In this document: in pieces, positions 17,496 to 26,089 of the stretch
Layout: every line of letters begins with the position of its first letter
How positions within the stretch are numbered: position 1 is the first letter of the stretch
Assembly: GCA_044232905.1 (NCBI GenBank)
Contig: JBIIKZ010000005.1
Span: 1-64,000, forward strand
DNA from: CANHVK01 sp044232905
GTDB lineage: Bacteria; Bacteroidota; Bacteroidia; Flavobacteriales_D; Crocinitomicaceae
Direction: 5' to 3'
Length of the DNA stretch: 64,000 nt
Position numbers and translations under genes: made by a program
The notes under the pieces: model-generated
What the model was told of the DNA's origin: nothing
The model's input: the letters and a program-made list of their open reading frames with translations, nothing else
The model's database searches: none

Positions 17496-19973
17496 ATGTC
17501 GGATCGCACCACCTTATTTGTCAATGTCATTTTACCAATAGCCGTTCGCAACGAATTTACTTATCGCGTACCTTTTGAGTTGAATGATCAGATTTGTGAA
17601 GGAATGCGCGTGGTAGTACCATTTGGAAAAGGAAAGTTGTACACTGGGATAGTGACAAAAATACACGAAGATATACCAGTAGGATACCAAGCGAAATTTA
17701 TAGAACACTTGTTGGATGCTACACCAATAACAACTAAAACCCAACACGTATTTTGGAAATGGATTTCGGAATATTACATGGCTCCTATTGGGGATGTCCT
17801 CAGCGCTGCCTTACCTTCCAACTTCAAGTTAGCATCTGAAACCAAAATTGTTTTACATCCTGACTTTAATAAAAATAAAGACATACAAAATGTGCGAATG
17901 CTTCAGATCATCGAATCACTCGATATTAAGGAAAGTCTAGACTTAAAAGAAATTTCAGAATTATTAGGCATAAAAACCGTTCAACCTATTATCAAACAAA
18001 TGTTGGACGCAAAAATGGTTATTTCATTAGAAGAATTGAATGACAAATACGTTCCAAAAACAGCAAATTATTATTTTTTAGATGAATTCTTTCAAGACGA
18101 AATACACCTGCAAGATTATATAGAACAACTGGAAGGAAAAAAAAGTAAAGATAAACAACTACATGCGCTTTTATTGTTTTTACAGGAAGTTGCTCACAAT
18201 TTTGCAACTCCAATTGCGAAAAAAGTACTCGAAGAAAAGGGTGCGTCTAAATCTGCTTTAGAGACCTTAGTCAAAAACAACGTTTTATTTCTGGAGAAAC
18301 TACAAATAGACCGAATACATATTAAAGATAGTAGCCTCAAAGAAGCGAAAAAATTATCCGACATTCAACAAAAAGCACTCGAAGAAATACAAGCATCATT
18401 TAAAACAAAAGACGTATGTTTATTACATGGTGTAACTGGTTCTGGTAAAACCGAGATTTATATCGACCTCATCCAAGAACAATTAGAACAAGGTAAACAA
18501 GTATTATTCTTATTACCTGAAATAGCACTTACCACACAATTAATCCAACGACTTTCCATCCATTTTGGGGATGCGATTGGTGTTTACCACTCTAAATTCA
18601 ATCAAAATGAACGTGTCGAAATTTGGAATCATGTGTTGCACAATGATCCACACCGGTATCGTATTGTCATGGGAGCACGTTCATCGGTCTTTTTACCTTT
18701 TACCAATTTAGGTTTAATTATCATCGACGAAGAACATGAAAGTTCATACAAACAGTATGATCCATCTCCACGTTACAATGCACGAGATGCTTCCATTGTA
18801 TTGGGAACTATCCACAAAGCAAAAGTTTTATTGGGTTCAGCTACACCATCTATAGAGAATTATTACAATGCGAAAAGCGGTAAATTTGGCTTAGTCGAAT
18901 TAACAAACCGACACGGAGGATTGCAACTTCCTGAAATCTTTTGCGCAGATGTGAAGGAAGAGCGACGCATGGATACAATGCATTCGCATATTTCTTCGTT
19001 TTTGATGAAAGCGATGGAGGAAGAGTTAAAACAGGATGGTCAAATCATTTTATTTCAAAATAGACGAGGATATACACCGAGTTGGCATTGTGAAGTTTGT
19101 TCCTGGACACCACAATGTAAAAACTGCGATGTAAGTTTAACCTACCACAAACATTCAAACACGCTAAAATGTCATTATTGTGGCTATTGTACGCCACCGG
19201 TTGGTACGTGTAATAATTGTGGCAGTAACCGTTTGCGTATGCAAGGTTTTGGCACAGAAAAAATTGAGGATGAATTAAGTATCCTGTTTCCAAACAAAGT
19301 AATTAAACGTTTAGACTTAGATTCTACGCGTGCTAAAAATGCGTATCAGACGATAATTGAAGATTTTGGAAGTGGTGCTATCGATGTGCTAATTGGTACA
19401 CAAATGATCACCAAAGGGCTAGATTTTGACAATGTGAATTTAGTTGGGATACTCGATGCAGACATGATGTTAAACCGTCCTGATTTCCGTGCGTTTGAAC
19501 GCAGTTATCAGTTGATGTCGCAAGTAGCTGGTCGTGCTGGACGACGTAAAAAACGTGGAAAAGTAATTATACAAACAGGACAGCCAAAGCATTGGATTAT
19601 CCAAAAGGTAATTCAACACGATTTTCAATGTTTTTATAGTAATGAAATTACCGAACGCCGAAATTTCTTTTATCCACCTTTCTATAAAATTATTCAACTT
19701 ACTTTGAAGCATAAGGATTCCAATCAGGTCGATCGTTCATCTATCGAATTAGCGAATTCTTTGCGTGAAGTTTTTAAAGAACGTGTATTAGGACCCGAAT
19801 ATCCGATTATTCCGAGAATAAATAATTATTTCTTGAAGCAGATAACTTTAAAAGTGGAACGAGAAGTTAATAATAAACAAGTGAAAGAAAGGATTCAAGA
19901 AATTATCGATTTGTTTTTTAGCTTACCAATGAATAAGGCAATACGGATGAATGTGGATGTCGATCCGAACTAG
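17496..19973 (+). CDS. priA: Primosomal protein N' (replication restart helicase PriA)
   Basis: An 825-residue superfamily 2 DNA helicase that reloads the replisome at collapsed forks. The N-terminal 3'-DNA-binding domain (residues 1-105) contains NEFTYRVP and MRVVVPFGKGKLYTGIV. The Walker A motif GVTGSGKTE is at 312-320, and DEEH follows as Walker B. A cluster of eight cysteines near 530-580 (CEVCSWTPQCKNC...CHYCG...CNNCGS) forms the two zinc sites for PriA-type primosome assembly. The motif QVAGRAGRR is helicase motif VI. The start ATG is 3 bp after the lipoprotein gene. Length and motifs are normal. Confidence 0.95.
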   Translation: MSDRTTLFVNVILPIAVRNEFTYRVPFELNDQICEGMRVVVPFGKGKLYTGIVTKIHEDIPVGYQAKFIEHLLDATPITTKTQHVFWKWISEYYMAPIGDVLSAALPSNFKLASETKIVLHPDFNKNKDIQNVRMLQIIESLDIKESLDLKEISELLGIKTVQPIIKQMLDAKMVISLEELNDKYVPKTANYYFLDEFFQDEIHLQDYIEQLEGKKSKDKQLHALLLFLQEVAHNFATPIAKKVLEEKGASKSALETLVKNNVLFLEKLQIDRIHIKDSSLKEAKKLSDIQQKALEEIQASFKTKDVCLLHGVTGSGKTEIYIDLIQEQLEQGKQVLFLLPEIALTTQLIQRLSIHFGDAIGVYHSKFNQNERVEIWNHVLHNDPHRYRIVMGARSSVFLPFTNLGLIIIDEEHESSYKQYDPSPRYNARDASIVLGTIHKAKVLLGSATPSIENYYNAKSGKFGLVELTNRHGGLQLPEIFCADVKEERRMDTMHSHISSFLMKAMEEELKQDGQIILFQNRRGYTPSWHCEVCSWTPQCKNCDVSLTYHKHSNTLKCHYCGYCTPPVGTCNNCGSNRLRMQGFGTEKIEDELSILFPNKVIKRLDLDSTRAKNAYQTIIEDFGSGAIDVLIGTQMITKGLDFDNVNLVGILDADMMLNRPDFRAFERSYQLMSQVAGRAGRRKKRGKVIIQTGQPKHWIIQKVIQHDFQCFYSNEITERRNFFYPPFYKIIQLTLKHKDSNQVDRSSIELANSLREVFKERVLGPEYPIIPRINNYFLKQITLKVEREVNNKQVKERIQEIIDLFFSLPMNKAIRMNVDVDPN

Positions 19974-20049
19974 TGAAAAGTGAAGAGTGACGATGTGAAA
20001 GTAAATTATGGGTTGTGTATTATCGTTTATAATCCAAAACCCATAATTC

Positions 20050-20916
20050 TCAAAGATAATTTTTCAGCATTTTACTGCGTGAAGTATGTTTCATTCTACG
20101 AATTGCTTTTTCTTTGATTTGACGAACTCTTTCTCTTGTAAGGTCAAATTTATCGCCAATTTCTTCTAAGGTAAGTGGATAGCGTCCGTTTAGTCCGAAA
20201 TACAATCTTACCACCTCCCCTTCTCTACTTGTTAAAGTCGATAAAGAGCGTTCAATATCTTTACGTAAGGATTCTTTCACTAAATCAACATCCGGTGTTT
20301 CTGAATAGGTATTTGGAAGAACGTCGTATAAACTGGAGGAAGATTCGTCTCCTTCCGTTAATGGTGCATCCATGGAAACATGCCGACCATTCGATTGCAA
20401 CGATTGTTTAACATCCGATACAGACACTTCCATAAATTCCGCCAATTCTTCTGCACTTGGGGGTCTTTCGTTTTTTTGCTCTAATTCCGAAAATGCTCTA
20501 TTTAATTTATTAATTGTTCCAATTTTGTTTAATGGAAGTCTTACAATACGCGCTTGTTCAGCCAAAGCTTGCAATATCGCTTGTCTAATCCACCATACGG
20601 CATAAGAAATAAATTTAAATCCACGGGTTTCATCAAAACGCTCCGCTGCTTTTATTAAACCAACATTACCTTCATTGATTAAATCCGGAAGAGTCATCCC
20701 TTGATTTTGGTATTGTTTTGCTACAGAAACGACAAAACGTAGGTTTGCACGCGTTAACTTTTCCAATGCGCGTTGATCACCAGCTTTAATTCGCACGGCT
20801 AATTCTACTTCTTCCTCTGCAGAAATCATTCCTTCACGACTTATTTCCTGTAAGTATTTATCTAAAGAAGCTACCTCTCTGTTTGTAACTTGTTTTACAA
20901 TTTTTAGCTGTCTCAT
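20050..20916 (-). CDS. rpoD: Primary RNA polymerase sigma factor (sigma-70, Bacteroidota type)
   Basis: A 288-residue sigma factor. Region 1.2 (SLDKYLQEISREGMISAEEEVELA), region 2 (ANLRFVVSVAKQYQNQGMTLPDLINEGNVGLIKAAERFDETRGFKFISYAVWWIRQAI), region 3, and region 4 with the helix-turn-helix LTLEEIGDKFDLTRERVRQIKEKAIRRM are all present. The long acidic N-terminal region of enterobacterial sigma-70 is missing, as is usual for the short primary sigma of Bacteroidota, which recognises TTTG/TAnnTTTG promoters. I start at the ATG at 20916 (MRQLKIVKQ); the TTG at 20940 would add eight unconserved residues. It converges on priA. Confidence 0.95.
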   Translation of the reverse strand: MRQLKIVKQVTNREVASLDKYLQEISREGMISAEEEVELAVRIKAGDQRALEKLTRANLRFVVSVAKQYQNQGMTLPDLINEGNVGLIKAAERFDETRGFKFISYAVWWIRQAILQALAEQARIVRLPLNKIGTINKLNRAFSELEQKNERPPSAEELAEFMEVSVSDVKQSLQSNGRHVSMDAPLTEGDESSSSLYDVLPNTYSETPDVDLVKESLRKDIERSLSTLTSREGEVVRLYFGLNGRYPLTLEEIGDKFDLTRERVRQIKEKAIRRMKHTSRSKMLKNYL

Positions 20917-21020
20917 GGCGCATAGTATTAAATTGTTCAACCTCTTTTAAATTTAGTCATTCTTCATTACAATATCAATGATTAACAAAAATTTATTTTG
21001 GGAATAACAAAAGAATAATA

Positions 21021-21060
21021 AGTGATGGGGCTTCGAGAACCTCAGCCTCCTAAGTGACGA
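21021..21060. repeat. Intergenic direct repeat, left copy
   Basis: The core GGGGCTTCGAGAACCTCAG is followed by a CCTCCTAAGTGACGA-like end. It matches 22706-22744 with few differences in the same orientation. It lies about 90 bases upstream of the MFS gene. Confidence 0.7.
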
Positions 21061-21150
21061 ATGTATCGGGATTTATATAGGTAAAGAAAATATATGCATA
21101 TTCTATTTTTTTATTTTATATTCGTTTAAATAGATAAATAACAAATATTT

Positions 21151-22710
21151 ATGGCTACAGAAACAAAAGGACTATGGAAAATAATCGGAGCTTCCTCCGT
21201 GGGTACGTTAATTGAATGGTATGATTTTTACATTTTCGGTAGTTTAGCTACAATTATATCCACTAAATTTTTTCCTGCAGAAAATCCAACTGCTGCATTT
21301 TTAGCAACCCTAGCAACCTTTGCAGCAGGATTTGTTGTGCGGCCATTTGGCGCTTTATTTTTTGGTCGCTTAGGAGATTTGATTGGTCGAAAATACACTT
21401 TTATGGTCACCTTGCTATTAATGGGTGGTGCAACTTTTATGATAGGTTGTATCCCTTCGTACGAATCGATAGGATTTATGGCTCCAGTGTTAGTTTTACT
21501 CTTACGACTTTTACAGGGTCTAGCATTGGGTGGTGAATACGGAGGTGCCGCGACCTATGTGGCAGAACATGCGCCTGCGAATAAACGTGGTTATTGGACT
21601 TCATGGATACAAACTACGGCAACGATAGGCTTATTTATTTCTTTGTTGGTAATCATGGGAACACGATTAGCTATTTCGAAAGAAGCATTTAATGAATGGG
21701 GATGGCGCGTACCATTTTGGGTATCGATTATCATGGTTGCCGTTTCGTATGTGATTCGTAAAAACATGGATGAATCGCCTTTATTTGCAAAAGTAAAAGC
21801 AGAAGGTCACGTTTCAAAAAATCCGTTAAAAGAAAGTTTCGGAAACAAACAAAATTTCAAATATGTATTGCTCGCCCTTTTTGGGGCTACGATGGGTCAA
21901 GGAGTGGTTTGGTATACCGGACAATTTTACGCCATGAGTTTTATCGAAAAAATTTGCATGGTCGACAAAATGCAATCAGATATGTTGATCGCAATTGCAT
22001 TATTGATGGGAACTCCTTTCTTTTTAGTGTTTGGTGCTTTATCCGATAAAATTGGTCGTAAGAAAATCATGCTGGCAGGGATGTTACTTGCTATGTTTGC
22101 CTATCGACCGATTTATGAAAAAATGTATCAAACAGTTTCTGTGAAAAATAAAACAGAAGACGCTATAAAACATACTGAAACAATAAGTTTGGTCTTGAAT
22201 CCAAATACAGGATTAAAAGATTCAGTATATACCAATACATTTAACTATACTGATCAAACCGTTAAAACAGTAACAAAAACCTTGCAACTCCAGAAAAAAC
22301 TAGGTAAATTATCTATCGCAAAAGAAGAAATAAAAACAACAATAACCATAAATTCAGGTGATAAATGGACATTAATTTGGATGGTGTTCTTACAGGTGAT
22401 TTTTGTAACGATGGTTTATGGTCCTATTGCTGCATTTTTGGTGGAGATGTTCCCGACAAATATACGCTACACTTCCATGTCTCTACCCTACCACATTGGA
22501 AACGGAGTGTTTGGAGGTTTACTTCCAGCTGTCGCAACCTATCTTGCTTCCAAAGCAAATGATGCGAATACGCTTGCAGAAAAAGCAGGAACGAATTTAC
22601 CTTTTAATAAACCATATTTAGAAGGATTGTGGTATCCGATTATTGTGTCTGGGGTATGTTTTGTGATTGGGATGGTATACATAAATGGGAAAAAGAGGAA
22701 AGTTGAGTGA
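21151..22710 (+). CDS. MFS transporter, metabolite:H+ symporter (ProP/MHS-like), with a large periplasmic insert
   Basis: A 519-residue inner-membrane protein. The N-half has the MHS signature (GTLIEWYDFYIFGSLA, RPFGALFFGRLGDLIGRKYTF, LRLLQGLALGGEYGGAATYVAEHAP). The C-half carries GALSDKIGRKK and FLVEMFPTNIRYTSMSLPYHIGNG. The family carries osmolytes or organic acids with protons; the substrate is not predictable. Residues ~322-403 form a hydrophilic insert between predicted TM9 and TM10, which would face the periplasm and is absent from typical ~430-residue members. The stop codon falls inside an intergenic repeat. The small membrane gene downstream may be a partner. Confidence 0.88.
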   Translation: MATETKGLWKIIGASSVGTLIEWYDFYIFGSLATIISTKFFPAENPTAAFLATLATFAAGFVVRPFGALFFGRLGDLIGRKYTFMVTLLLMGGATFMIGCIPSYESIGFMAPVLVLLLRLLQGLALGGEYGGAATYVAEHAPANKRGYWTSWIQTTATIGLFISLLVIMGTRLAISKEAFNEWGWRVPFWVSIIMVAVSYVIRKNMDESPLFAKVKAEGHVSKNPLKESFGNKQNFKYVLLALFGATMGQGVVWYTGQFYAMSFIEKICMVDKMQSDMLIAIALLMGTPFFLVFGALSDKIGRKKIMLAGMLLAMFAYRPIYEKMYQTVSVKNKTEDAIKHTETISLVLNPNTGLKDSVYTNTFNYTDQTVKTVTKTLQLQKKLGKLSIAKEEIKTTITINSGDKWTLIWMVFLQVIFVTMVYGPIAAFLVEMFPTNIRYTSMSLPYHIGNGVFGGLLPAVATYLASKANDANTLAEKAGTNLPFNKPYLEGLWYPIIVSGVCFVIGMVYINGKKRKVE

Positions 22711-22744
22711 CGGGGCTTCGAGAGCCTCAGCCACCTAAGAGACG
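22706..22744. repeat. Intergenic direct repeat, right copy
   Basis: It has the core GGGGCTTCGAGAGCCTCAG and matches 21021-21060. The TGA stop of the MFS gene (22708-22710) lies inside it. A shortened relative (GACTTTCGAAAAGCTCAG) occurs near 23224-23241. Confidence 0.7.
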
Positions 22745-22906
22745 AGGGACGAAGATATGTAAATAAAAGATGAGGAAGGGATGAGTGATTAGAAGCACAA
22801 AAAGTATATAAGATTATGTGGGATAGAGAATAAAACGAATGATAGCGTTATTGGTTTATTCTAGTGCAACATTCCATCTAATATTAAATAATTAAAAATA
22901 AATGAG

Positions 22907-23128
22907 ATGAATAAATTAAAAAGAATATTAGGAATTGTTTGGTTGTTGTTAGCGGTTGCTTGTGCGTATTTTGGGATTGCAGATTTTGGTTGGCCGAAGG
23001 TGGCAAATGCTAAAGGGAATGACGATTTGGTGTTTGGAATTATAATTCTGTTTGTACTAATGCCTATTATTGTTGGCGGTTTATTAAAATTTGGATGGTA
23101 TGCGTTGCAGGGTGAATATGATGATTAA
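22907..23128 (+). CDS. Small membrane protein, DUF6814-like
   Basis: A 73-residue protein with two predicted membrane helices (residues ~5-24 and ~42-66) separated by a short WPKVANAKGNDD loop. It ends GEYDD. Small proteins of this shape are often found beside MFS transporters in Bacteroidota and have been grouped as DUF6814. The context here, 196 bp after an MFS gene on the same strand, agrees with that. The biochemical role is unknown; a transporter accessory subunit is an inference from position. Confidence 0.7.
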   Translation: MNKLKRILGIVWLLLAVACAYFGIADFGWPKVANAKGNDDLVFGIIILFVLMPIIVGGLLKFGWYALQGEYDD

Positions 23129-23129
23129 T

Positions 23130-23285
23130 GTAGCAATTGTTCAATGGGTAAATGTAGCGATGGGTTAATTTGAAAATTGTTTAATACAGCAAATGTTCAA
23201 TTTGAAAATGTACCAATGAGTTAATTTGAAAATTAGCTGACTTTCGAAAAGCTCAGGGTGAAATTTGAAAATTTGAAAATGGATT
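23130..23285. repeat. Degenerate AT-rich intergenic repeat tract
   Basis: Variants of TTAATTTGAAAAT, AATGTAGCAA and GTTCAAT alternate here without an open frame. The same words recur at 41165-41215. It is probably a neutral expansion-type intergenic repeat. Confidence 0.55.
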
Positions 23286-23287
23286 GA

Positions 23288-23653
23288 TTATCGAATCTTT
23301 TTTGCAAGCATTTTCAGTTCGTTTTCTTGCACACGAAATTGCAGGATTCTTCGAATTAAGTCATATGGTAATTCTTGATTTAAAGGAAATTGAATTGTTC
23401 CTTTGGAATATTTATACAATTGAATATCTTGTTCAAAATGTTTGATTCCGGATCCCGTAGGATAGAAACCAATATGTTTTTCATATCCAGCAAAATACAC
23501 CAACATACCATTTAGCTTGTAAGCTGGCATTTTGTAACTTATCACCTCTTCTGCTTGCGGAACTTCTTGAAGGATAAAGCTGCGAAGTTTATTAAGTAGT
23601 TCATGCGTTTGTGAAGGACAAGCAGCGATGTAGGAAGTGATTTGTGGATTCAT
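23288..23653 (-). CDS. DUF1801 (YdhG-like) domain protein
   Basis: A 121-residue soluble protein. It has the DUF1801 pattern: PSQTHELLNKLRSFILQEVPQAEEVISYKMPAYKLNGMLVYFAGYEKHIGFYPTG, followed by YKYSKGTIQFPLNQELPYDLIRRILQFRVQEN. Some members are annotated as frataxin-like iron chaperones (YdhG), but the biochemical role of most is unproven. It ends 15 bp from the start region of the RluA-type gene upstream on the same strand, so the two may be co-transcribed. Confidence 0.85.
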   Translation of the reverse strand: MNPQITSYIAACPSQTHELLNKLRSFILQEVPQAEEVISYKMPAYKLNGMLVYFAGYEKHIGFYPTGSGIKHFEQDIQLYKYSKGTIQFPLNQELPYDLIRRILQFRVQENELKMLAKKIR

Positions 23654-23668
23654 TCTATTTTATTCTAA

Positions 23669-25363
23669 TTAAAATTCCGCATCCACTTGAAATGTAACCA
23701 CTTTCTTACTTACTGGATGACGAAATGTTATACTTTCTGCATGTAAAAACAAACGTACTCCTTTTGTTCCGTATAAGTCGTCGCCCACTATCGGTGTGTT
23801 TAATCCAAGTGGGTGAGCGGCATGAACTCGTAATTGATGTGTACGACCAGTCACTGGATAAAAATAAACCTTTGTTTGTCTCTTTTTTGTATCGATTGTT
23901 TCAAAATGTGTCACTGCAGGTTTTCCGTAATCGTAACATACCAACTGACGCGGTCGATCATCCAAATCCACACGTAGTGGTAAGTTAATTTCTCCAGAAG
24001 GAATTTTTACAATTCCATCCAAAAGTGCAACATATCGTTTTTTGACCGTTCTTTTTAAAAATTGACTTTGTAAATGTTGATGCACTTCTTTGGTTTTAGC
24101 AATCAGCATTACACCAGAAGTAGACATATCTAATCGGTGGACAATAAGAGGGCCTTTAGCTTCCGGATAAAGTGTTTTAGCTCTTTCATATACCGAGTCA
24201 GAAATGTTTTTACCTGGAACTGACAAAAACTCCGAAGGTTTATTGAAAATTGCCAAATATTCATCTTCATAGACGATAGGCAATTCTTTCCCTAAAGCTG
24301 GATTTGTGAGCATCGGGTTTTCATCCATTTCAATACCGGATAACATGTGTCTTAAAATAGGTTCACATTTTCCACGACATGCAGGATAAAAATGCCCGTG
24401 TTTCTTTATTTCTGAACTCGGAGATTGTCCCCACCAGAATTCCGCCAAAGCGATTGGTTTTAGTTTATGTAAAAAAGCATATTGCAACAATTTAGGAGCG
24501 GCGCATTCACCTGCCCCTGCGGGTGGTTTTTGATCTTCTGTTGCTTGAAAAATTGTCGCTAAACTTTTTTGTTGTCCTTCGTTATTTAAGAAATAGTAAT
24601 GGTCGAAAATTTGTTGTTGACAAGCCGCTGATTTAACTTTTCGCTCCTCTTTTAATGCATCGATTTTATCCGTAAAAAGATGTGTTTTTACTTTACTTTC
24701 TTCGATTGCTAATTTTGTTTGTTGCGTTTTATCTTTGAGATAATAACTTTCTTTGAGACTTTGTTGAACCAATAATTGCATGTAAGCTTCAAAATCGGCA
24801 AATGAAAGTTTGTTAGAAGCTAATTCTTGTTGATATTGACTTCTTAATCCGTCACGTACTTTCTTATTTACTTTAATTTCTTCTTTAATTTGTATGAGTT
24901 CTTCTTGGGATTCTAGCATAATGCGTTCTTCTGCTTGCAATTGATTTTTAAAATCTTCTGCTTGCTCCAAAATTTCAATTTCACGATTAATTGCACTAAT
25001 AATATCTTCTTGTCTTCGGAAAAATCCATCTTCTTTTAAGATATCAAACACCGGAGGAACAAATCGTTCGTGATGATTTCCTTTAGCTAGTTTTCCTGAA
25101 AATGCAGAAAGGTATCCGAGTTCCCCATTTTCATTTTGAACTACTAATACACCAAACATTTTACCAATGACTAATCCTTCTTTTCCAGATTCAATCCCGA
25201 AATTATGTTCGAAGTCGCTTTGATTCTCGATATAATCTTGTAATTCTTTAGCCGCTAATAAAGCAATTGGATGTGGGTCGTAATAAAACGGGAAAGTAAA
25301 TTTTTCTGGTAATTCTATTTCAGAAAAAGAGGAACTAAAAGTATTAAAATTTGGGATTGACAT
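23669..25363 (-). CDS. RluA-family pseudouridine synthase with long N-terminal extension
   Basis: A 564-residue protein. The C-terminal ~210 residues form the pseudouridine synthase domain (EDEYLAIFNKPSEFLSVPG, IVHRLDMSTSGVMLIAKT with the catalytic Asp in HRLD, RTHQLRVHAAHPLGLNTPIVGD). About 350 residues precede it. They comprise a conserved globular part (1-120), a long Glu/Lys/Gln-rich coiled coil (~125-270), and a segment with GAGECAAPKLLQYA and ACRGKC cysteines that may bind metal. The extended form occurs as a separate RluA subgroup; its RNA target is unknown. I use the ATG at 25363; an ATG at 25417 adds a hydrophobic 18-residue lead that looks unconserved. Confidence 0.85.
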   Translation of the reverse strand: MSIPNFNTFSSSFSEIELPEKFTFPFYYDPHPIALLAAKELQDYIENQSDFEHNFGIESGKEGLVIGKMFGVLVVQNENGELGYLSAFSGKLAKGNHHERFVPPVFDILKEDGFFRRQEDIISAINREIEILEQAEDFKNQLQAEERIMLESQEELIQIKEEIKVNKKVRDGLRSQYQQELASNKLSFADFEAYMQLLVQQSLKESYYLKDKTQQTKLAIEESKVKTHLFTDKIDALKEERKVKSAACQQQIFDHYYFLNNEGQQKSLATIFQATEDQKPPAGAGECAAPKLLQYAFLHKLKPIALAEFWWGQSPSSEIKKHGHFYPACRGKCEPILRHMLSGIEMDENPMLTNPALGKELPIVYEDEYLAIFNKPSEFLSVPGKNISDSVYERAKTLYPEAKGPLIVHRLDMSTSGVMLIAKTKEVHQHLQSQFLKRTVKKRYVALLDGIVKIPSGEINLPLRVDLDDRPRQLVCYDYGKPAVTHFETIDTKKRQTKVYFYPVTGRTHQLRVHAAHPLGLNTPIVGDDLYGTKGVRLFLHAESITFRHPVSKKVVTFQVDAEF

Positions 25364-25514
25364 GCTATACTTATAAGACACTAAAGTTAAGAAGAGTTTA
25401 ATTACATGAAACCTCATCCATCATAAAGTTTCCAAAATCGACAGTTTCCAATTTACTCCAAATAAATAATCCCTCAATAATCCCTATCTTTACACCAAAT
25501 TAACACCAACGAAT

Positions 25515-25970
25515 ATGTCTATACTTCCAAGTATCCGAGTTACAAAAGACTTTACTTTTGATATGGCCCATGCGCTTTATGGTTATGACGGACCTTGTAA
25601 AAATATTCATGGACATACCTACCATTTAAGTATTACCTTGCTGGGTAAACCTATTGCGGATATAGAACATGTTAAGTTAGGCATGGTGATAGATTTCGGT
25701 GACTTGAAAGAAGTGGTAAAGAAACACATCATTGAAGTATTTGATCACGCATTAGTTCTAAATGAAGAAGCTCCTTATTCCAAATCCGAGGTTATTTCCA
25801 ACGAATTTGAGAAAGTGATATTGATGCCGTTTCAACCTACTTGTGAAAATTTATTATTACACTTTGTGGAGTTGTTAGAAAATGAATTTGCACACGAGAC
25901 AAAATTGGTAGCGATTCGTTTACAAGAGACACCTAATTCAGGTGCGGAGTGGAGATTAGAGGATAACTAA
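25515..25970 (+). CDS. queD: 6-carboxy-5,6,7,8-tetrahydropterin synthase
   Basis: A 151-residue enzyme of the PTPS/QueD family, which converts 7,8-dihydroneopterin triphosphate to 6-carboxytetrahydropterin in queuosine biosynthesis. The zinc ligands are His19, His32 and His34 (HGH). Cys28 is the expected catalytic cysteine. Later features are MVIDFGDLK, DHALVLN and PTCENL. The C-terminal RLQETPNSGAEW is typical. queA, a later step of the same pathway, lies at 42-43 kb but not in the same operon. Confidence 0.92.
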   Translation: MSILPSIRVTKDFTFDMAHALYGYDGPCKNIHGHTYHLSITLLGKPIADIEHVKLGMVIDFGDLKEVVKKHIIEVFDHALVLNEEAPYSKSEVISNEFEKVILMPFQPTCENLLLHFVELLENEFAHETKLVAIRLQETPNSGAEWRLEDN

Positions 25971-26089
25971 ACTCAAAAAGGACCTTCCGAAGAAAGCCCT
26001 TTATGTTTTTTAACCTGTAGATGTTAAATTTGATCCGTAAGACCCTTAACGCAAGAGTTAGTAAAAAGTTACATTTAAATAAATAATAA

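Noticed and set aside
20941..21150. tRNA or small RNA in the rpoD-MFS gap
   Set aside because: No cloverleaf can be drawn; the GC-rich part is the direct repeat shared with 22706-22744.
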